Positions 1-7,177 of a DNA stretch of 15,939 bases are shown one piece after another; the stretch's first letter is position 1; every line of letters begins with the position of its first letter. Source of the DNA: a bacterium. Its GTDB lineage: Bacteria; Chloroflexota; Dormibacteria; UBA8260; Bog-877. The translations under genes and the position numbers were made by a program. Under the pieces are notes generated by a model. It had not been told where the DNA came from, did not search any database, and saw nothing but the letters and a program-made list of their open reading frames with translations. The stretch is from positions 1 to 15,939 of the forward strand of contig JAJYWM010000348.1 in the NCBI GenBank assembly GCA_021791455.1, read 5' to 3'.

Positions 1-615
1 CTGGCCGGGCTGCAGACCCCCTTCAGCCAGTGGCTGAACATCAACTACAACCAGTTCACCTACCTGTGGGTGGGCTTCTGCGCCGTGGTCATGGTCATCT
101 GCTGGTTCATCGCCCAGCGCATCCTCAACTCCCCCCTGGGCCGGACCATGCGGGCGATCCGCGAGGACCAGGAAGCAGCTGAGGCCTTCGGCAAGGACTC
201 GGTCCGGGTCCGCCTCATCGCCATGTCGATGGGAGCTGTGCTCGCAGGCGTGGGCGGCGCCCTCCTCATGGGCTTCATCGGGGCGTTCAACCCAGCTGGG
301 TGGACCTCAGGGGAGACATTCGTCGTGTGGGCGGCGCTGATCGTGGGCGGGCGGGGAAACAACTGGGGAGGGGTGGTCGGGTCTTTCGTGGTGGCGGTCT
401 TGGTCAACGAGGCGACGCGATATATCCCGCCGATTCCCGGCAACGCCACCCTGATCCCGACGGTGCGCAACATGCTGATCGGGGCGTCACTGATCGCCGT
501 CCTCTGGTTGCGCCCCGAGGGGATCATCCCCGAGGCCAGGCGCCGCTTCTACCAGCTGCCGCTGCTGCCCGGCCGACGGACTCCGGCCGAAGGGGTGGGA
601 AGTGCCGGAAGCTGA
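1..615 (+). CDS. livM: Branched-chain amino acid ABC transporter permease, LivM type (partial, 5' end missing)
   Basis: The reading frame is open from base 1, so the gene begins before the window; 204 C-terminal residues are visible. It is one of the two membrane channel subunits of a high-affinity branched-chain amino acid (or related solute) importer. The cytoplasmic loop SPLGRTMRAIREDQEAAEAFG is the coupling-helix motif typical of LivM, which contacts the ATPase. Hydrophobic helices follow around visible residues 76-96 and 110-135. The segment LIVGGRGNNWGGVVGS matches the glycine-rich LivM region usually written VxGGxGSxxGxxxGA, and the tail LRPEGIIPE is the common LivM ending. The stop overlaps the GTG start of livG by 14 nt, so translation is probably coupled. 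The substrate cannot be read from the permease alone. Confidence 0.9.
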   Translation: MAGLQTPFSQWLNINYNQFTYLWVGFCAVVMVICWFIAQRILNSPLGRTMRAIREDQEAAEAFGKDSVRVRLIAMSMGAVLAGVGGALLMGFIGAFNPAGWTSGETFVVWAALIVGGRGNNWGGVVGSFVVAVLVNEATRYIPPIPGNATLIPTVRNMLIGASLIAVLWLRPEGIIPEARRRFYQLPLLPGRRTPAEGVGSAGS

Positions 616-1396
616 CGCCTTCCTGCGGGTCGAGCACCTGAGCCACTCCTTCGGTGGCTTCAAGGCGGTGGACGACTGTACCTTTGAGATTCCCAAGGGC
701 TCCATCTCTGCGCTCATCGGGCCCAACGGGGCCGGCAAGAGCACTGCTGTGGGGCTGATCGCCGGCGCCCTCAAGGTGCAATCGGGCCGGGTCTACTTCA
801 ACGGGCAGGACGTGACTCGGCTTCCCGCCTACAAGATGGCTCGCCGTGGGCTGCTGCGGACCTACCAGGTGTCGCGCGAGTTTCCGCTGCTCACGGTCAT
901 GGAGAACTTGCTGGTCCCGCCACCGGACCAGCGTGGCGAGAGCCTACTGAACGCCCTCTTCCGGCCCTCGGTGGGGCGCCGCCAGGATGCTGCTCTGGCG
1001 AGCCGCGCAGTGGACGTCCTGGAGACCTACGGGCTTCTCCCACTCCGGGACGAGTACGCCGGCAATCTCAGCGGCGGGGAGAAGCGGCTGCTGGAGCTGG
1101 CCAGGGCGGAGATGGCGGACCCCAAGTTCATGCTTCTTGACGAGCCCATGGCAGGGATCAATCCCGCGTTGATCGCGCGTCTGGACGGACACATACGGCG
1201 CCTCCGCGACCAAGCCGGTATCACCTTCCTTCTGGTCGAGCACAACCTGGATGTGGTGGAGAGGATCTGCGACCAAGTGGTGGTGATGGCCTCGGGCCGG
1301 ACCCTGGCCGAAGGAAGCATGGCGGAGCTCCGGCAGAACCCTGAAGTCGTCAGGGCCTACCTCGGAGGAGGGCTGGATGAGCGTGCTGTCGGCTGA
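602..1396 (+). CDS. livG: Branched-chain amino acid ABC transporter ATP-binding protein LivG
   Basis: Cytoplasmic ATPase of the importer, 264 aa. Walker A GPNGAGKST is at residues 40-48, the Q-loop glutamine at about 89, the ABC signature LSGGE at 156-160, Walker B FMLLDE at 176-181, and the H-loop histidine at 214 in the segment VEHN. The long insertion between the Q-loop and signature and the sequence MAGINP after Walker B are typical of LivG rather than LivF. The GTG start at 602 lies inside the end of livM and is preceded by a G-rich stretch (GGGGTGGGA), a mediocre ribosome site consistent with translational coupling. The 3' end overlaps livF by 20 nt. All catalytic motifs are intact, so I expect an active enzyme. 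Confidence 0.93.
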   Translation: MPEADAFLRVEHLSHSFGGFKAVDDCTFEIPKGSISALIGPNGAGKSTAVGLIAGALKVQSGRVYFNGQDVTRLPAYKMARRGLLRTYQVSREFPLLTVMENLLVPPPDQRGESLLNALFRPSVGRRQDAALASRAVDVLETYGLLPLRDEYAGNLSGGEKRLLELARAEMADPKFMLLDEPMAGINPALIARLDGHIRRLRDQAGITFLLVEHNLDVVERICDQVVVMASGRTLAEGSMAELRQNPEVVRAYLGGGLDERAVG

Positions 1397-2132
1397 GGGG
1401 GTCACCGCGGGATACGGCAAGGTCCCCATCGTCCAGGGGGTCTCGGCGCGGGCCGCCGAGGGCCAGGTGGTCAGCATCGTTGGCCCCAACGGGGCCGGGA
1501 AGTCAACATTCCTCAAGTCGGTGTTCGGACTGCTCCGTAAGGTCGAGGGCACCGTGACCGTGGCCGGCGTCGACCTCACCAACCTGCCGCCTTACCGGAT
1601 CGCCGCCAGCGGCATGGCCTACGTTCCCCAGGTCAACAACGTCTTCCCTTCCATGTCCGTGGTGGAGAACCTGGAGATGGGCGCCTACATCCGGCGCGCT
1701 GGCGCGGAGCGCCGGATCGAGGAGGTCCTGGCCATCTTCCCCGACCTGCAGCGGGCCCGGCGAAGCAAGGCCGGCGTCCTGAGCGGGGGCCAGCGCAACA
1801 TGCTGGGTATGGCGCGGGCGCTGATGCTCGAGCCCAAGGTCGTCTTGCTGGACGAGCCCACAGCCGGCCTCTCGCCGCAGTACACGACTGTGGTCTGGCA
1901 GCAGGTGAGGCGCATCGCCGAGCAGGGAACCGCGGTGGTGGTGGTCGAACAGAACGTGGACATGGCCGTCCGCCACTCCGACTGGACCTACGTGCTGGTG
2001 GCTGGGCGCAATCGACTGGATGGACCCGCCGCCGAGGTGGGCAAGCAGGACCTGAGCGCCATCTTCCTGGGAGGGGGCGGCGGAGCGGACTCCGAGGTGG
2101 GACAGACGGCGGGCGGTGGGTCGAGGAGGTGA
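1377..2132 (+). CDS. livF: Branched-chain amino acid ABC transporter ATP-binding protein LivF
   Basis: Second ATPase of the Liv importer, 251 aa. Walker A GPNGAGKST is at residues 36-44, the Q-loop YVPQ around 82-85, the signature LSGGQ at 135-139 and Walker B VVLLDE at 155-160, followed by PTAGLSP, the LivF hallmark. The usual H-loop histidine is replaced by Gln192 in VEQN, which is normal for this family and not a defect. The ATG at 1377 has a clear ribosome site (GGAGG six to seven nt upstream) inside livG, and the two genes overlap by 20 nt. The C-terminal tail after about residue 232 (glycine-rich GGGGGADSEVG) is longer than in many homologues and looks unstructured. Confidence 0.93.
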   Translation: MSVLSAEGVTAGYGKVPIVQGVSARAAEGQVVSIVGPNGAGKSTFLKSVFGLLRKVEGTVTVAGVDLTNLPPYRIAASGMAYVPQVNNVFPSMSVVENLEMGAYIRRAGAERRIEEVLAIFPDLQRARRSKAGVLSGGQRNMLGMARALMLEPKVVLLDEPTAGLSPQYTTVVWQQVRRIAEQGTAVVVVEQNVDMAVRHSDWTYVLVAGRNRLDGPAAEVGKQDLSAIFLGGGGGADSEVGQTAGGGSRR

Positions 2133-2197
2133 GGCACTGGATCTGATCACGAAGCGACTGGTTCTTCGGTAGCGAAAGGGAAATGGAGGGTAGGAAC

Positions 2198-3448
2198 TTG
2201 AGATTCGGTTTTCGAAAGGCGGGCTGGGCGGGGATGGGGCTCTTCGCCATCCTCCTCGCGGCCTGCGGCAGCACCGCTACGACCGCGAACCACTCGATTC
2301 CGAGTGGGCCAATCAGCGTGGGGGAGCTTCTGCCCATGACCGGGGCGGAGTCCTTCGTAGGGCAGTGGTTCCTGCATGGAATCAAGGCGGGGATCTACGC
2401 CGTCAACTCCAATGGCGGGGTGGACGGCCATAAGTTCAGCGCCACCCTGGAGGACACCGCCGGGGACCCGGTGGACGCGGTGACGGCGCTCCAGACGCTC
2501 CTCACCCACTCTCCGGTGGTGGTGTTCGGCCCCAGCTCCCTGTCGATCGAGGGGGTGGACAAGAGCTTCAGCACTGACCATGTGGTGGACCTCATGGAGG
2601 GAGGCGCCACCTTCCTGGACCACATGACCTTCCCCTACGTCTACCGGGTCTTCCCCTCTGACTCCGTGCTGCTCACGGGTGAGGCCTACTACGCCCTGCA
2701 CACCGGCTGCTCGACCGCCAGCCTGATGTACACCAACGACGCCAACGCTCAGGCCGAGGTTCCGCCGCTGGTTAAGGCGTTCACCGGCCATGGCGGCCAC
2801 ATCCTCAGCAACCAGCAAATCGTTCCCGATCAGACGTCCTACCTGAGCGAGGTCCAGGTGGCCTTCCAGGGCAACCCGCAGTGCGTGTTCTTCCACGCTG
2901 ACCCCCAGACCGCCAGCACCCTGTTCGCCAACGTCAAGCAGCTGGGGCACATGAACGTCCGCTTCATCACCGGGGACACTGGGGCCAGCATCCAGCTCGC
3001 GAACGCCATGGGACTCAGCACCGCGAGCCACTGGCTCACCGGGATGGCCGGAACCACCCCCTACGGCGCCGCCAACAGCGCCTTCCTGAACGCCTACCAG
3101 GCGGTGTGGAACACCAACAAGCCGCTCCCGGCCTCGCCCGCGATGTATGACGCGGTGGTGATCGCGGCCCTGGCCATGACCGCTGCCCACTCCACCAACC
3201 CGGTGGTGTGGCGCCCCTACATCACCAAGATCTCCAACCCGCCGGGCACCGCGTGCTACACCTACCCGAGCTGCGTCAAGCTGCTCAAGGCTGGCAAGAA
3301 GATCAACTACCAGGGCGCCAGCGGGAACGAGGACTTCAACCAGTACCACAACGTGTTCACCCCGCTGCAGGTGGTCCAATTCGACACCAGCGGCAAGCTG
3401 CACACGATCTACACCGTCACGACCCCTGACCTGAACTCCTACTACTGA
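2198..3448 (+). CDS. Branched-chain amino acid-type ABC transporter substrate-binding lipoprotein
   Basis: Extracytoplasmic binding protein of the same importer, type 1 periplasmic-binding fold (Peripla_BP_6/LivJK-like), 416 aa. The basic N-terminus, hydrophobic stretch and lipobox LAAC, with the lipidated Cys at residue 23, indicate membrane anchoring by a lipid. The first strand VGELLPMTG (about 41-49) and GHKFSATLEDTAGDP resemble LivJ/LivK. I chose the TTG at 2198 because GGAGGG lies 7 nt upstream. The in-frame ATG at 2183 would put that ribosome site inside the gene and has only AGGGA one base before it, so a 421-aa form is less likely. Several cysteines occur in the mature part, including CYTYPSC near the C-terminus, possibly a disulfide. 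The gene is 65 nt after livF and ends the transporter unit. The ligand is unknown: an amino acid, amide or other small acid all fit. Confidence 0.85.
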   Translation: MRFGFRKAGWAGMGLFAILLAACGSTATTANHSIPSGPISVGELLPMTGAESFVGQWFLHGIKAGIYAVNSNGGVDGHKFSATLEDTAGDPVDAVTALQTLLTHSPVVVFGPSSLSIEGVDKSFSTDHVVDLMEGGATFLDHMTFPYVYRVFPSDSVLLTGEAYYALHTGCSTASLMYTNDANAQAEVPPLVKAFTGHGGHILSNQQIVPDQTSYLSEVQVAFQGNPQCVFFHADPQTASTLFANVKQLGHMNVRFITGDTGASIQLANAMGLSTASHWLTGMAGTTPYGAANSAFLNAYQAVWNTNKPLPASPAMYDAVVIAALAMTAAHSTNPVVWRPYITKISNPPGTACYTYPSCVKLLKAGKKINYQGASGNEDFNQYHNVFTPLQVVQFDTSGKLHTIYTVTTPDLNSYY

Positions 3449-3465
3449 GGAGAGTGCCCGAGCGA

Positions 3466-3489
3466 GGGGGCCGGCGGGAGCCGGCCCCC
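3466..3489 (+). terminator. GC-rich hairpin after the transporter operon
   Basis: A perfect 10-bp stem (GGGGGCCGGC pairing with GCCGGCCCCC) closes on a 4-nt loop GGGA, 17 nt after the stop of the binding-protein gene. No T-run follows, so classic intrinsic termination is not certain. Such T-less hairpins are common in high-GC genomes as terminators or mRNA 3' stabilisers. Confidence 0.6.
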
Positions 3490-3792
3490 GACCTCGAGGC
3501 CTGTCACCCGGTGAGCGGAGTCCTTGGACGCGCCCGAGTTCATGGGAACCTGGCGGAGCGGCGGGCAGCGCTCCCGCGAATCCCCGCCGATGGTGGGCGC
3601 CATTGATGGCTTGAGAGGTTGCAGAGAGGCACAGCGTCCTCCTCCGCCGACAGATGCGGGCCTCCGCTCCGGGATCGTGCCGGGCGACCGGGGGAGCTTC
3701 GGGCTCCCATGCGGAGATAGACTTGGCCAAGGTGCGACAGCCTGGCGGCTGCTGACGGGACCAAGGTTGGGCGGCTTCAAAGCGAGGACCAG
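3490..3792. other. Intergenic stretch upstream of aroQ, no convincing gene
   Basis: About 300 nt separate the transporter hairpin from aroQ. A frame open from TTG 3524 through the aroQ start lacks recognisable domains and has weaker third-position GC bias than the neighbours, so I do not call it. A small hairpin is visible at 3692-3708 (GGGAGC, loop TTCGG, GCTCCC), followed by TAGACT at 3718-3723, a possible -10 element without a good -35. I checked by eye for T-box, SAM and similar riboswitch signatures and recognised none. It probably holds the aroQ promoter and leader. Confidence 0.4.
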
Positions 3793-4242
3793 ATGCAACA
3801 GGCGCGCCTTCGGATTCTGGTGGTGAACGGCCCCAACCTCAATCTCCTTGGGAGCCGGGAGCCGGCCGTCTACGGAGGGGAGCCCCTGGATGCGATCGAG
3901 GCCGGGCTGCGGGCCGCGGCGCCGAAGCTAGGGTGCGAGCTTGAGTTCTACCAAGCCAATGGGGAGGGCCAGATCATTGACGCTCTTCACCGTGCGCCAC
4001 GGGCGTTCGACGGCGTGGTGCTCAATCCCGGCGCCCTCGGCCACTACAGCTATGCCTTGAGGGACGCGGTGAGCGCTATTAGACTTCCTGTCTTCGAGGT
4101 CCACCTCAGCAATGTCTTTGCCCGGGAGCCTTTCCGCCGAGAGCTGGTGGTTGCCCCGGTTGCTGCCGGGGTCATAGTGGGAGCCGGGCCGATGGGGTAT
4201 GAGCTGGCGATCCGGGGCCTTCTGAGCCGGCTTCGAAGCTGA
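3793..4242 (+). CDS. aroQ: 3-dehydroquinate dehydratase, type II
   Basis: Cytoplasmic enzyme, 149 aa, the usual length for the dodecameric type II family. It interconverts 3-dehydroquinate and 3-dehydroshikimate in the shikimate pathway, or in quinate catabolism. The N-terminal NGPNLNLLGSREP-VYG motif is intact. Aligned to the M. tuberculosis enzyme with an offset of three, the key residues are all present: Asn15, Arg22 (lid), Tyr27 (catalytic), Asn78, His84, His104 in EVHLSN and Arg115. The ATG at 3793 has GAGGA about 6 nt upstream. No other shikimate-pathway gene is nearby; it stands alone between a transporter and a dienelactone-hydrolase-type gene. The biosynthetic role is the default, and a catabolic role is possible but unproven. 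Confidence 0.93.
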   Translation: MQQARLRILVVNGPNLNLLGSREPAVYGGEPLDAIEAGLRAAAPKLGCELEFYQANGEGQIIDALHRAPRAFDGVVLNPGALGHYSYALRDAVSAIRLPVFEVHLSNVFAREPFRRELVVAPVAAGVIVGAGPMGYELAIRGLLSRLRS

Positions 4243-4302
4243 CAGCAGGCCCCGCAAGGCCGGTATGCAGGCGGTCGGTGTGTTCTTTTGGGAGGTACGG
4301 CA

Positions 4303-5046
4303 TTGGATGAGTCGATCCGGGCGGGCGTGGTCGAGATCGAAGGGCATGGCGGGGATCAGATCCAGGCGTACTTCGCGGAGCCGCTGGAGTCGGGGAGCCG
4401 CCCAGGCATGGTGGTGATTCATCACATGCCGGGGCTGGACCGGCAGACGAAGGAAACCGTCCGGCGCTTCGCGGCACAGGGTTACTCCGCCATCAGTCCT
4501 AACCTGTACTGGAGGGAGGCCCCAGGGGCAGAGCCAGACGATGCCGCCGCGGCTGCTCGGGCGAGGGGAGGGGTGCCGGACGAGCGGCTGGTGGGAGACG
4601 TGGCGGGAGCTGCGGACTTCCTGAGAGCCAGGCCGTCGGCGTCGGGCAAGGTGGGAGTCATTGGGTACTGTTCCGGTGGAAGGCAGGCGGTTCTGGCGGC
4701 CTGCCACCTTCCCTTGCAGGCTGCCGTGGACTGCTACGGTGCCTTCGTCGTGGGCCAGCCGCCCGAGGGCTTTCCCATCCCCATCAGCAACCTGACGGCC
4801 CAGCTTCCTGACCTTGGTTGCCCCCTGCTGGGGCTCTTCGGAGAGGAGGATCAGCACCCGTCGCCGGCCGAGACCGCCGAGCTGGATGCCCTGCTCACCG
4901 GGCATGGCAAGCAGCACGAGTTCACTACCTATCCCGGGGCCGGGCACGCGTTCTTTGCCGTAGACCGGCCCAGCTACCGCCCGGAGGCGGCGGTGGACGG
5001 TTGGGGGCGGATCTTCGCGTTCTTGAGCCGGACCCTGGAGGGCTGA
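4303..5046 (+). CDS. Dienelactone hydrolase family protein
   Basis: Alpha/beta-hydrolase of the dienelactone hydrolase family, 247 aa, cytoplasmic. The nucleophile is Cys123 in GYCSGG, the probable acid is Asp183 in GLFGEED, and His215 lies in PGAGHAFF; this is the Cys-Asp-His triad of the family. The early motif VVIHHMPGLD (about 37-46) and the NLYWRE segment also fit. I chose TTG 4303 because GGAGG lies 7 nt upstream at 4291-4295; an earlier in-frame TTG at 4288 would put the ribosome site inside the gene. True dienelactone hydrolases open dienelactones in chlorocatechol degradation, but most members have unknown substrates and no ring-cleavage genes are visible here. The gene is 60 nt after aroQ and 2 nt before the small gene that follows, so all three may be co-transcribed. 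Confidence 0.85.
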   Translation: MDESIRAGVVEIEGHGGDQIQAYFAEPLESGSRPGMVVIHHMPGLDRQTKETVRRFAAQGYSAISPNLYWREAPGAEPDDAAAAARARGGVPDERLVGDVAGAADFLRARPSASGKVGVIGYCSGGRQAVLAACHLPLQAAVDCYGAFVVGQPPEGFPIPISNLTAQLPDLGCPLLGLFGEEDQHPSPAETAELDALLTGHGKQHEFTTYPGAGHAFFAVDRPSYRPEAAVDGWGRIFAFLSRTLEG

Positions 5047-5048
5047 CT

Positions 5049-5312
5049 GTGTGCACCTACCTCACCAAGCGGTTGGAAGTGGTCGGAAGTGGCAAGGGTG
5101 CCACGGGTTGGATGCGGGTTACCAGTGCCAGCGTCTACCTCGACCATCCGGCGCATGCACCGGCTGACCACACCCTCAACGTTGACCTGCTCAACCCGGC
5201 CCTCGGCCCGGCGGCACGAGTGGCGCTTGAGTTGGAGCCGCAGTCAGCGCGGCAGCTGGCCGAGGCAATCCTCGAGATGCTCGCGGCTGAGACGGTGACT
5301 CCGGCCGCCTAG
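5049..5312 (+). CDS. Small conserved protein, DUF6295-like
   Basis: An 87-aa protein starting MCTYLTKRLEVVGSGKGATG. I recognise this N-terminus and the later YLDHPAHAPADHTLN and LNPALGPAARVALEL segments as resembling the actinobacterial family DUF6295; the name is from memory and the function is unknown. The GTG start at 5049 is supported by GGAGGG at 5037-5042 with a 6-nt spacer, and it begins 2 nt after the hydrolase stop, so it is translationally coupled to it. The product looks soluble, with conserved Cys2, His and Asp residues that could bind a metal or ligand. The C-terminal third (ALELEPQSARQLAEAILEML) is probably a helix. Its TAG stop overlaps the stop of the opposing deoA gene. Confidence 0.8.
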   Translation: MCTYLTKRLEVVGSGKGATGWMRVTSASVYLDHPAHAPADHTLNVDLLNPALGPAARVALELEPQSARQLAEAILEMLAAETVTPAA

Positions 5313-6595
5313 TCTCCGGCCGCGTGCTCAAGCACCACGGGCCGGGGTGGGGCCGGGGAGCTTCCGACACGAACCGCGCGCTTCAGGGCGAGCAGGGCGG
5401 GGCCGGGGTCCTGGCCAGGACGCCCCCAGAGCTCGAGCAGCGGCTGGCGGCGCTCCACCGCAGCACCCTGCTTGGCGAGGCACATGACCCCGGCTACCGG
5501 GTCGACGGGCTCCGACGGCGCACTCCGCCCGCTTCCTAGCCTCCAAGCCGCCAACCCGATGGCCCCAGCATCCAGACGGGAGAGGAAGCCGCTCCGGGGC
5601 GCGTCCAGGGTGGCCAGCCTCACCCCCAGAGGAAGTGGCGCCTCTGGAGCGCCGCCCTGGGCCCTGACCATGGCATTGAACCGCTCCCTGGCCGCCCCGC
5701 TGTCCAGGGCCTCGGAGGGGTCGGCCGTGTGGCCGCTCAGCAGCAGCAGTTCCCGCGCTTCCTCGAGCACCAGTGCTCGGAGGTCGGGAGGGCCGCCCCC
5801 GGAGAGCACATCCAGTGCCTCCGTCACCTCGAGGGCGTTGCCCACGGCCCTCCCCAGCGGCTGGTCCATGGCCGTGACCATCGCGGCGGCTCGAATTTGA
5901 AACCCTGATGCCAGCTCGGCCAGGGTGACCGCCAGCCGCCGTGCCCCACTGATATCGGGCATCAGGGCCCCGCTGCCCACCTTGACGTCGAAGAGCAGGC
6001 ATTGGACCCCCTCGGCCACCTTCTTGGACACGATCGAGCTGGCGATGAGGGGGATGGATTGAACGGTGGCGGTCGAGTCGCGCAGGGCGTACAGGCGGCG
6101 GTCCGCGGGCGCCAACTCCGGTGAAGCGGCCGCGATCACGCAACCCACCTCCCGCACGACCCTCAGGATCTCGGTCGAGGAGAGCTCGCAGCGGACACCG
6201 GGGATCGACTCCATCTTGTCCAGCGTCCCTCCGGTCGTGCCCAGCGCCCGCCCCGAAAGCTGGGGCACGAAGCAGCCGAGCGCGGCCATGAGGGGCACCA
6301 GGACCAGGGAGACCTTGTCCCCGACGCCCCCGGTGGAGTGCTTGTCGACCGTCGGCCCGGGTAGTCCGCGGAGGTCCAGACGGTCGCCACTCTCCGCCAT
6401 GCAGTCTGTGAGCTCTTGCAGTTCCTCCTGGGTGAGGCCCCGCCAGCAGACCGCCATTAGCCAGGCGGCCATCTGTGCCTCGGCGATCCGGCCATGGAGA
6501 TAGCTGCCCACCAGCTGGCGGATCTCGCCCGGGGCCAGGGCCTGCCCCCGGCGCTTGTCGGCGATCAGCTCCACTGCCGCCCGGGGTGCGGCCAT
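5309..6595 (-). CDS. deoA: Thymidine/pyrimidine-nucleoside phosphorylase
   Basis: Cytoplasmic homodimeric enzyme, 428 aa, that splits thymidine or deoxyuridine (and uridine if it is the Pdp type) with phosphate into free base and (deoxy)ribose 1-phosphate. KHSTGGVGDK at 85-94 is the phosphate-binding motif, and SGRALGTTGGTLDKME at 114-129 matches the family signature. Counting one residue later than E. coli DeoA, His86, Arg172, Ser187 and Lys191 fall at the known substrate-binding positions. The order is a helical alpha domain, the large alpha/beta domain, and a C-terminal domain from about 340. The ATG at 6595 shares one base with the cdd stop (TGATG), so translation is coupled. Specificity between DeoA and Pdp cannot be settled from sequence reading. 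Confidence 0.92.
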   Translation of the reverse strand: MAAPRAAVELIADKRRGQALAPGEIRQLVGSYLHGRIAEAQMAAWLMAVCWRGLTQEELQELTDCMAESGDRLDLRGLPGPTVDKHSTGGVGDKVSLVLVPLMAALGCFVPQLSGRALGTTGGTLDKMESIPGVRCELSSTEILRVVREVGCVIAAASPELAPADRRLYALRDSTATVQSIPLIASSIVSKKVAEGVQCLLFDVKVGSGALMPDISGARRLAVTLAELASGFQIRAAAMVTAMDQPLGRAVGNALEVTEALDVLSGGGPPDLRALVLEEARELLLLSGHTADPSEALDSGAARERFNAMVRAQGGAPEAPLPLGVRLATLDAPRSGFLSRLDAGAIGLAAWRLGSGRSAPSEPVDPVAGVMCLAKQGAAVERRQPLLELWGRPGQDPGPALLALKRAVRVGSSPAPPRPVVLEHAAGD

Positions 6596-7014
6596 CAGCG
6601 CTGCCGGCGCTGGAGATCCTCCGGACCGAAGGCCAGCGGGAGGAGATCGGCCACCGTGAGTGGAGGGCGGTCAGGCCCCGCGTCGATCAATAGCTCCGGC
6701 CCGCCCAGCTCATAGAGCAGCTGGCGGCAGCGCCCACAGGGTGCCAGGGGAGCACCGTCCCCGGCGCACACAGCGACGGCGACAAGGCGCGCCCCGCCAC
6801 CGGCGCGGAGGGCCGATACCAGCCCGCACTCGGCGCAGAGGGTGAGGCCGTAGGAGGCGTTCTCGACGTTGCACCCGGTCACCAGCCGGCCCCGGTCGTC
6901 GATGCCCGCGGCCCCCACCCGCAGCCCGGAGTAGGGGGCATAGGCGCTGGCAGAAGCCTCCAAGGCGCGGCGTCTCAGGGCACCCCAGTCGACCGTGGTG
7001 CTATCCCAGGTCAC
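6595..7014 (-). CDS. cdd: Cytidine deaminase
   Basis: Small zinc-dependent tetrameric-type cytidine deaminase, 139 aa, converting cytidine or deoxycytidine to uridine or deoxyuridine. The zinc ligands are Cys60, Cys93 and Cys96, with the catalytic Glu62, in the motifs CAEC and PCGRCRQLL. NVENASYG at 49-56 binds the ribose. The motif CAEC, where many bacteria have CAER, is the form I recall from actinobacterial enzymes. It leads the cdd-deoA unit: deamination yields (deoxy)uridine, which the phosphorylase then splits. The GTG start at 7014 has no ribosome site; instead a TAAGAT hexamer ends exactly 6 nt before it, which suggests a leaderless mRNA. Confidence 0.92.
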   Translation of the reverse strand: MTWDSTTVDWGALRRRALEASASAYAPYSGLRVGAAGIDDRGRLVTGCNVENASYGLTLCAECGLVSALRAGGGARLVAVAVCAGDGAPLAPCGRCRQLLYELGGPELLIDAGPDRPPLTVADLLPLAFGPEDLQRRQR

Positions 7015-7026
7015 CCGCGCATCTTA
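7015..7026 (-). promoter_or_regulatory. Putative -10 element for leaderless cdd mRNA
   Basis: Reading the minus strand, TAAGAT (7026-7021) fits the TAnnnT -10 pattern and is followed by six bases (GCGCGG) and the GTG start. Transcription starting 6-7 nt after the hexamer would begin at or next to the start codon. No Shine-Dalgarno sequence is visible, and no convincing -35 box is present at 17 nt. Confidence 0.4.
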
Positions 7027-7177
7027 GAGGTATGCCCTTTGGGCCGGGAGGTGCTCAGGAACGTCCCCCCGCCCACCCCGGTAAAGTCGGGTTGGGGAGC
7101 TCCGGGTGAGAAGGGGGGCATCTCCGGCATGGCGGACCGAGTGCGGGCCGCCGCTTCAACGGGTATGAGGGATGGAC

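Noticed and set aside
1377..2132. Apparent loss of the H-loop histidine in the LivF-type ATPase (Gln192)
   Set aside because: The VEQN form is normal for LivF proteins, so it is not evidence of inactivation.
2147..3730. A 527-codon open frame on the minus strand, longer than the binding-protein gene it overlaps
   Set aside because: Its product is compositionally biased (G, R, H, V rich) with no recognisable domain, whereas the + strand frame has a lipobox and binding-protein motifs. It is a mirror effect of high third-position GC.
3490..3792. A possible riboswitch or T-box leader upstream of aroQ
   Set aside because: A small hairpin is visible, but none of the conserved motifs of T-box, SAM or other riboswitch classes I know could be found by reading; a covariance-model scan would be decisive.
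3524..3826. A 100-codon + strand frame in the gap before aroQ
   Set aside because: It has no domain, a weak codon-position bias, no clear ribosome site and runs into the aroQ start in another frame.
5328..6143. A 271-codon minus-strand frame inside deoA
   Set aside because: It is an out-of-frame reading of deoA with no domain; the deoA frame has all catalytic motifs.
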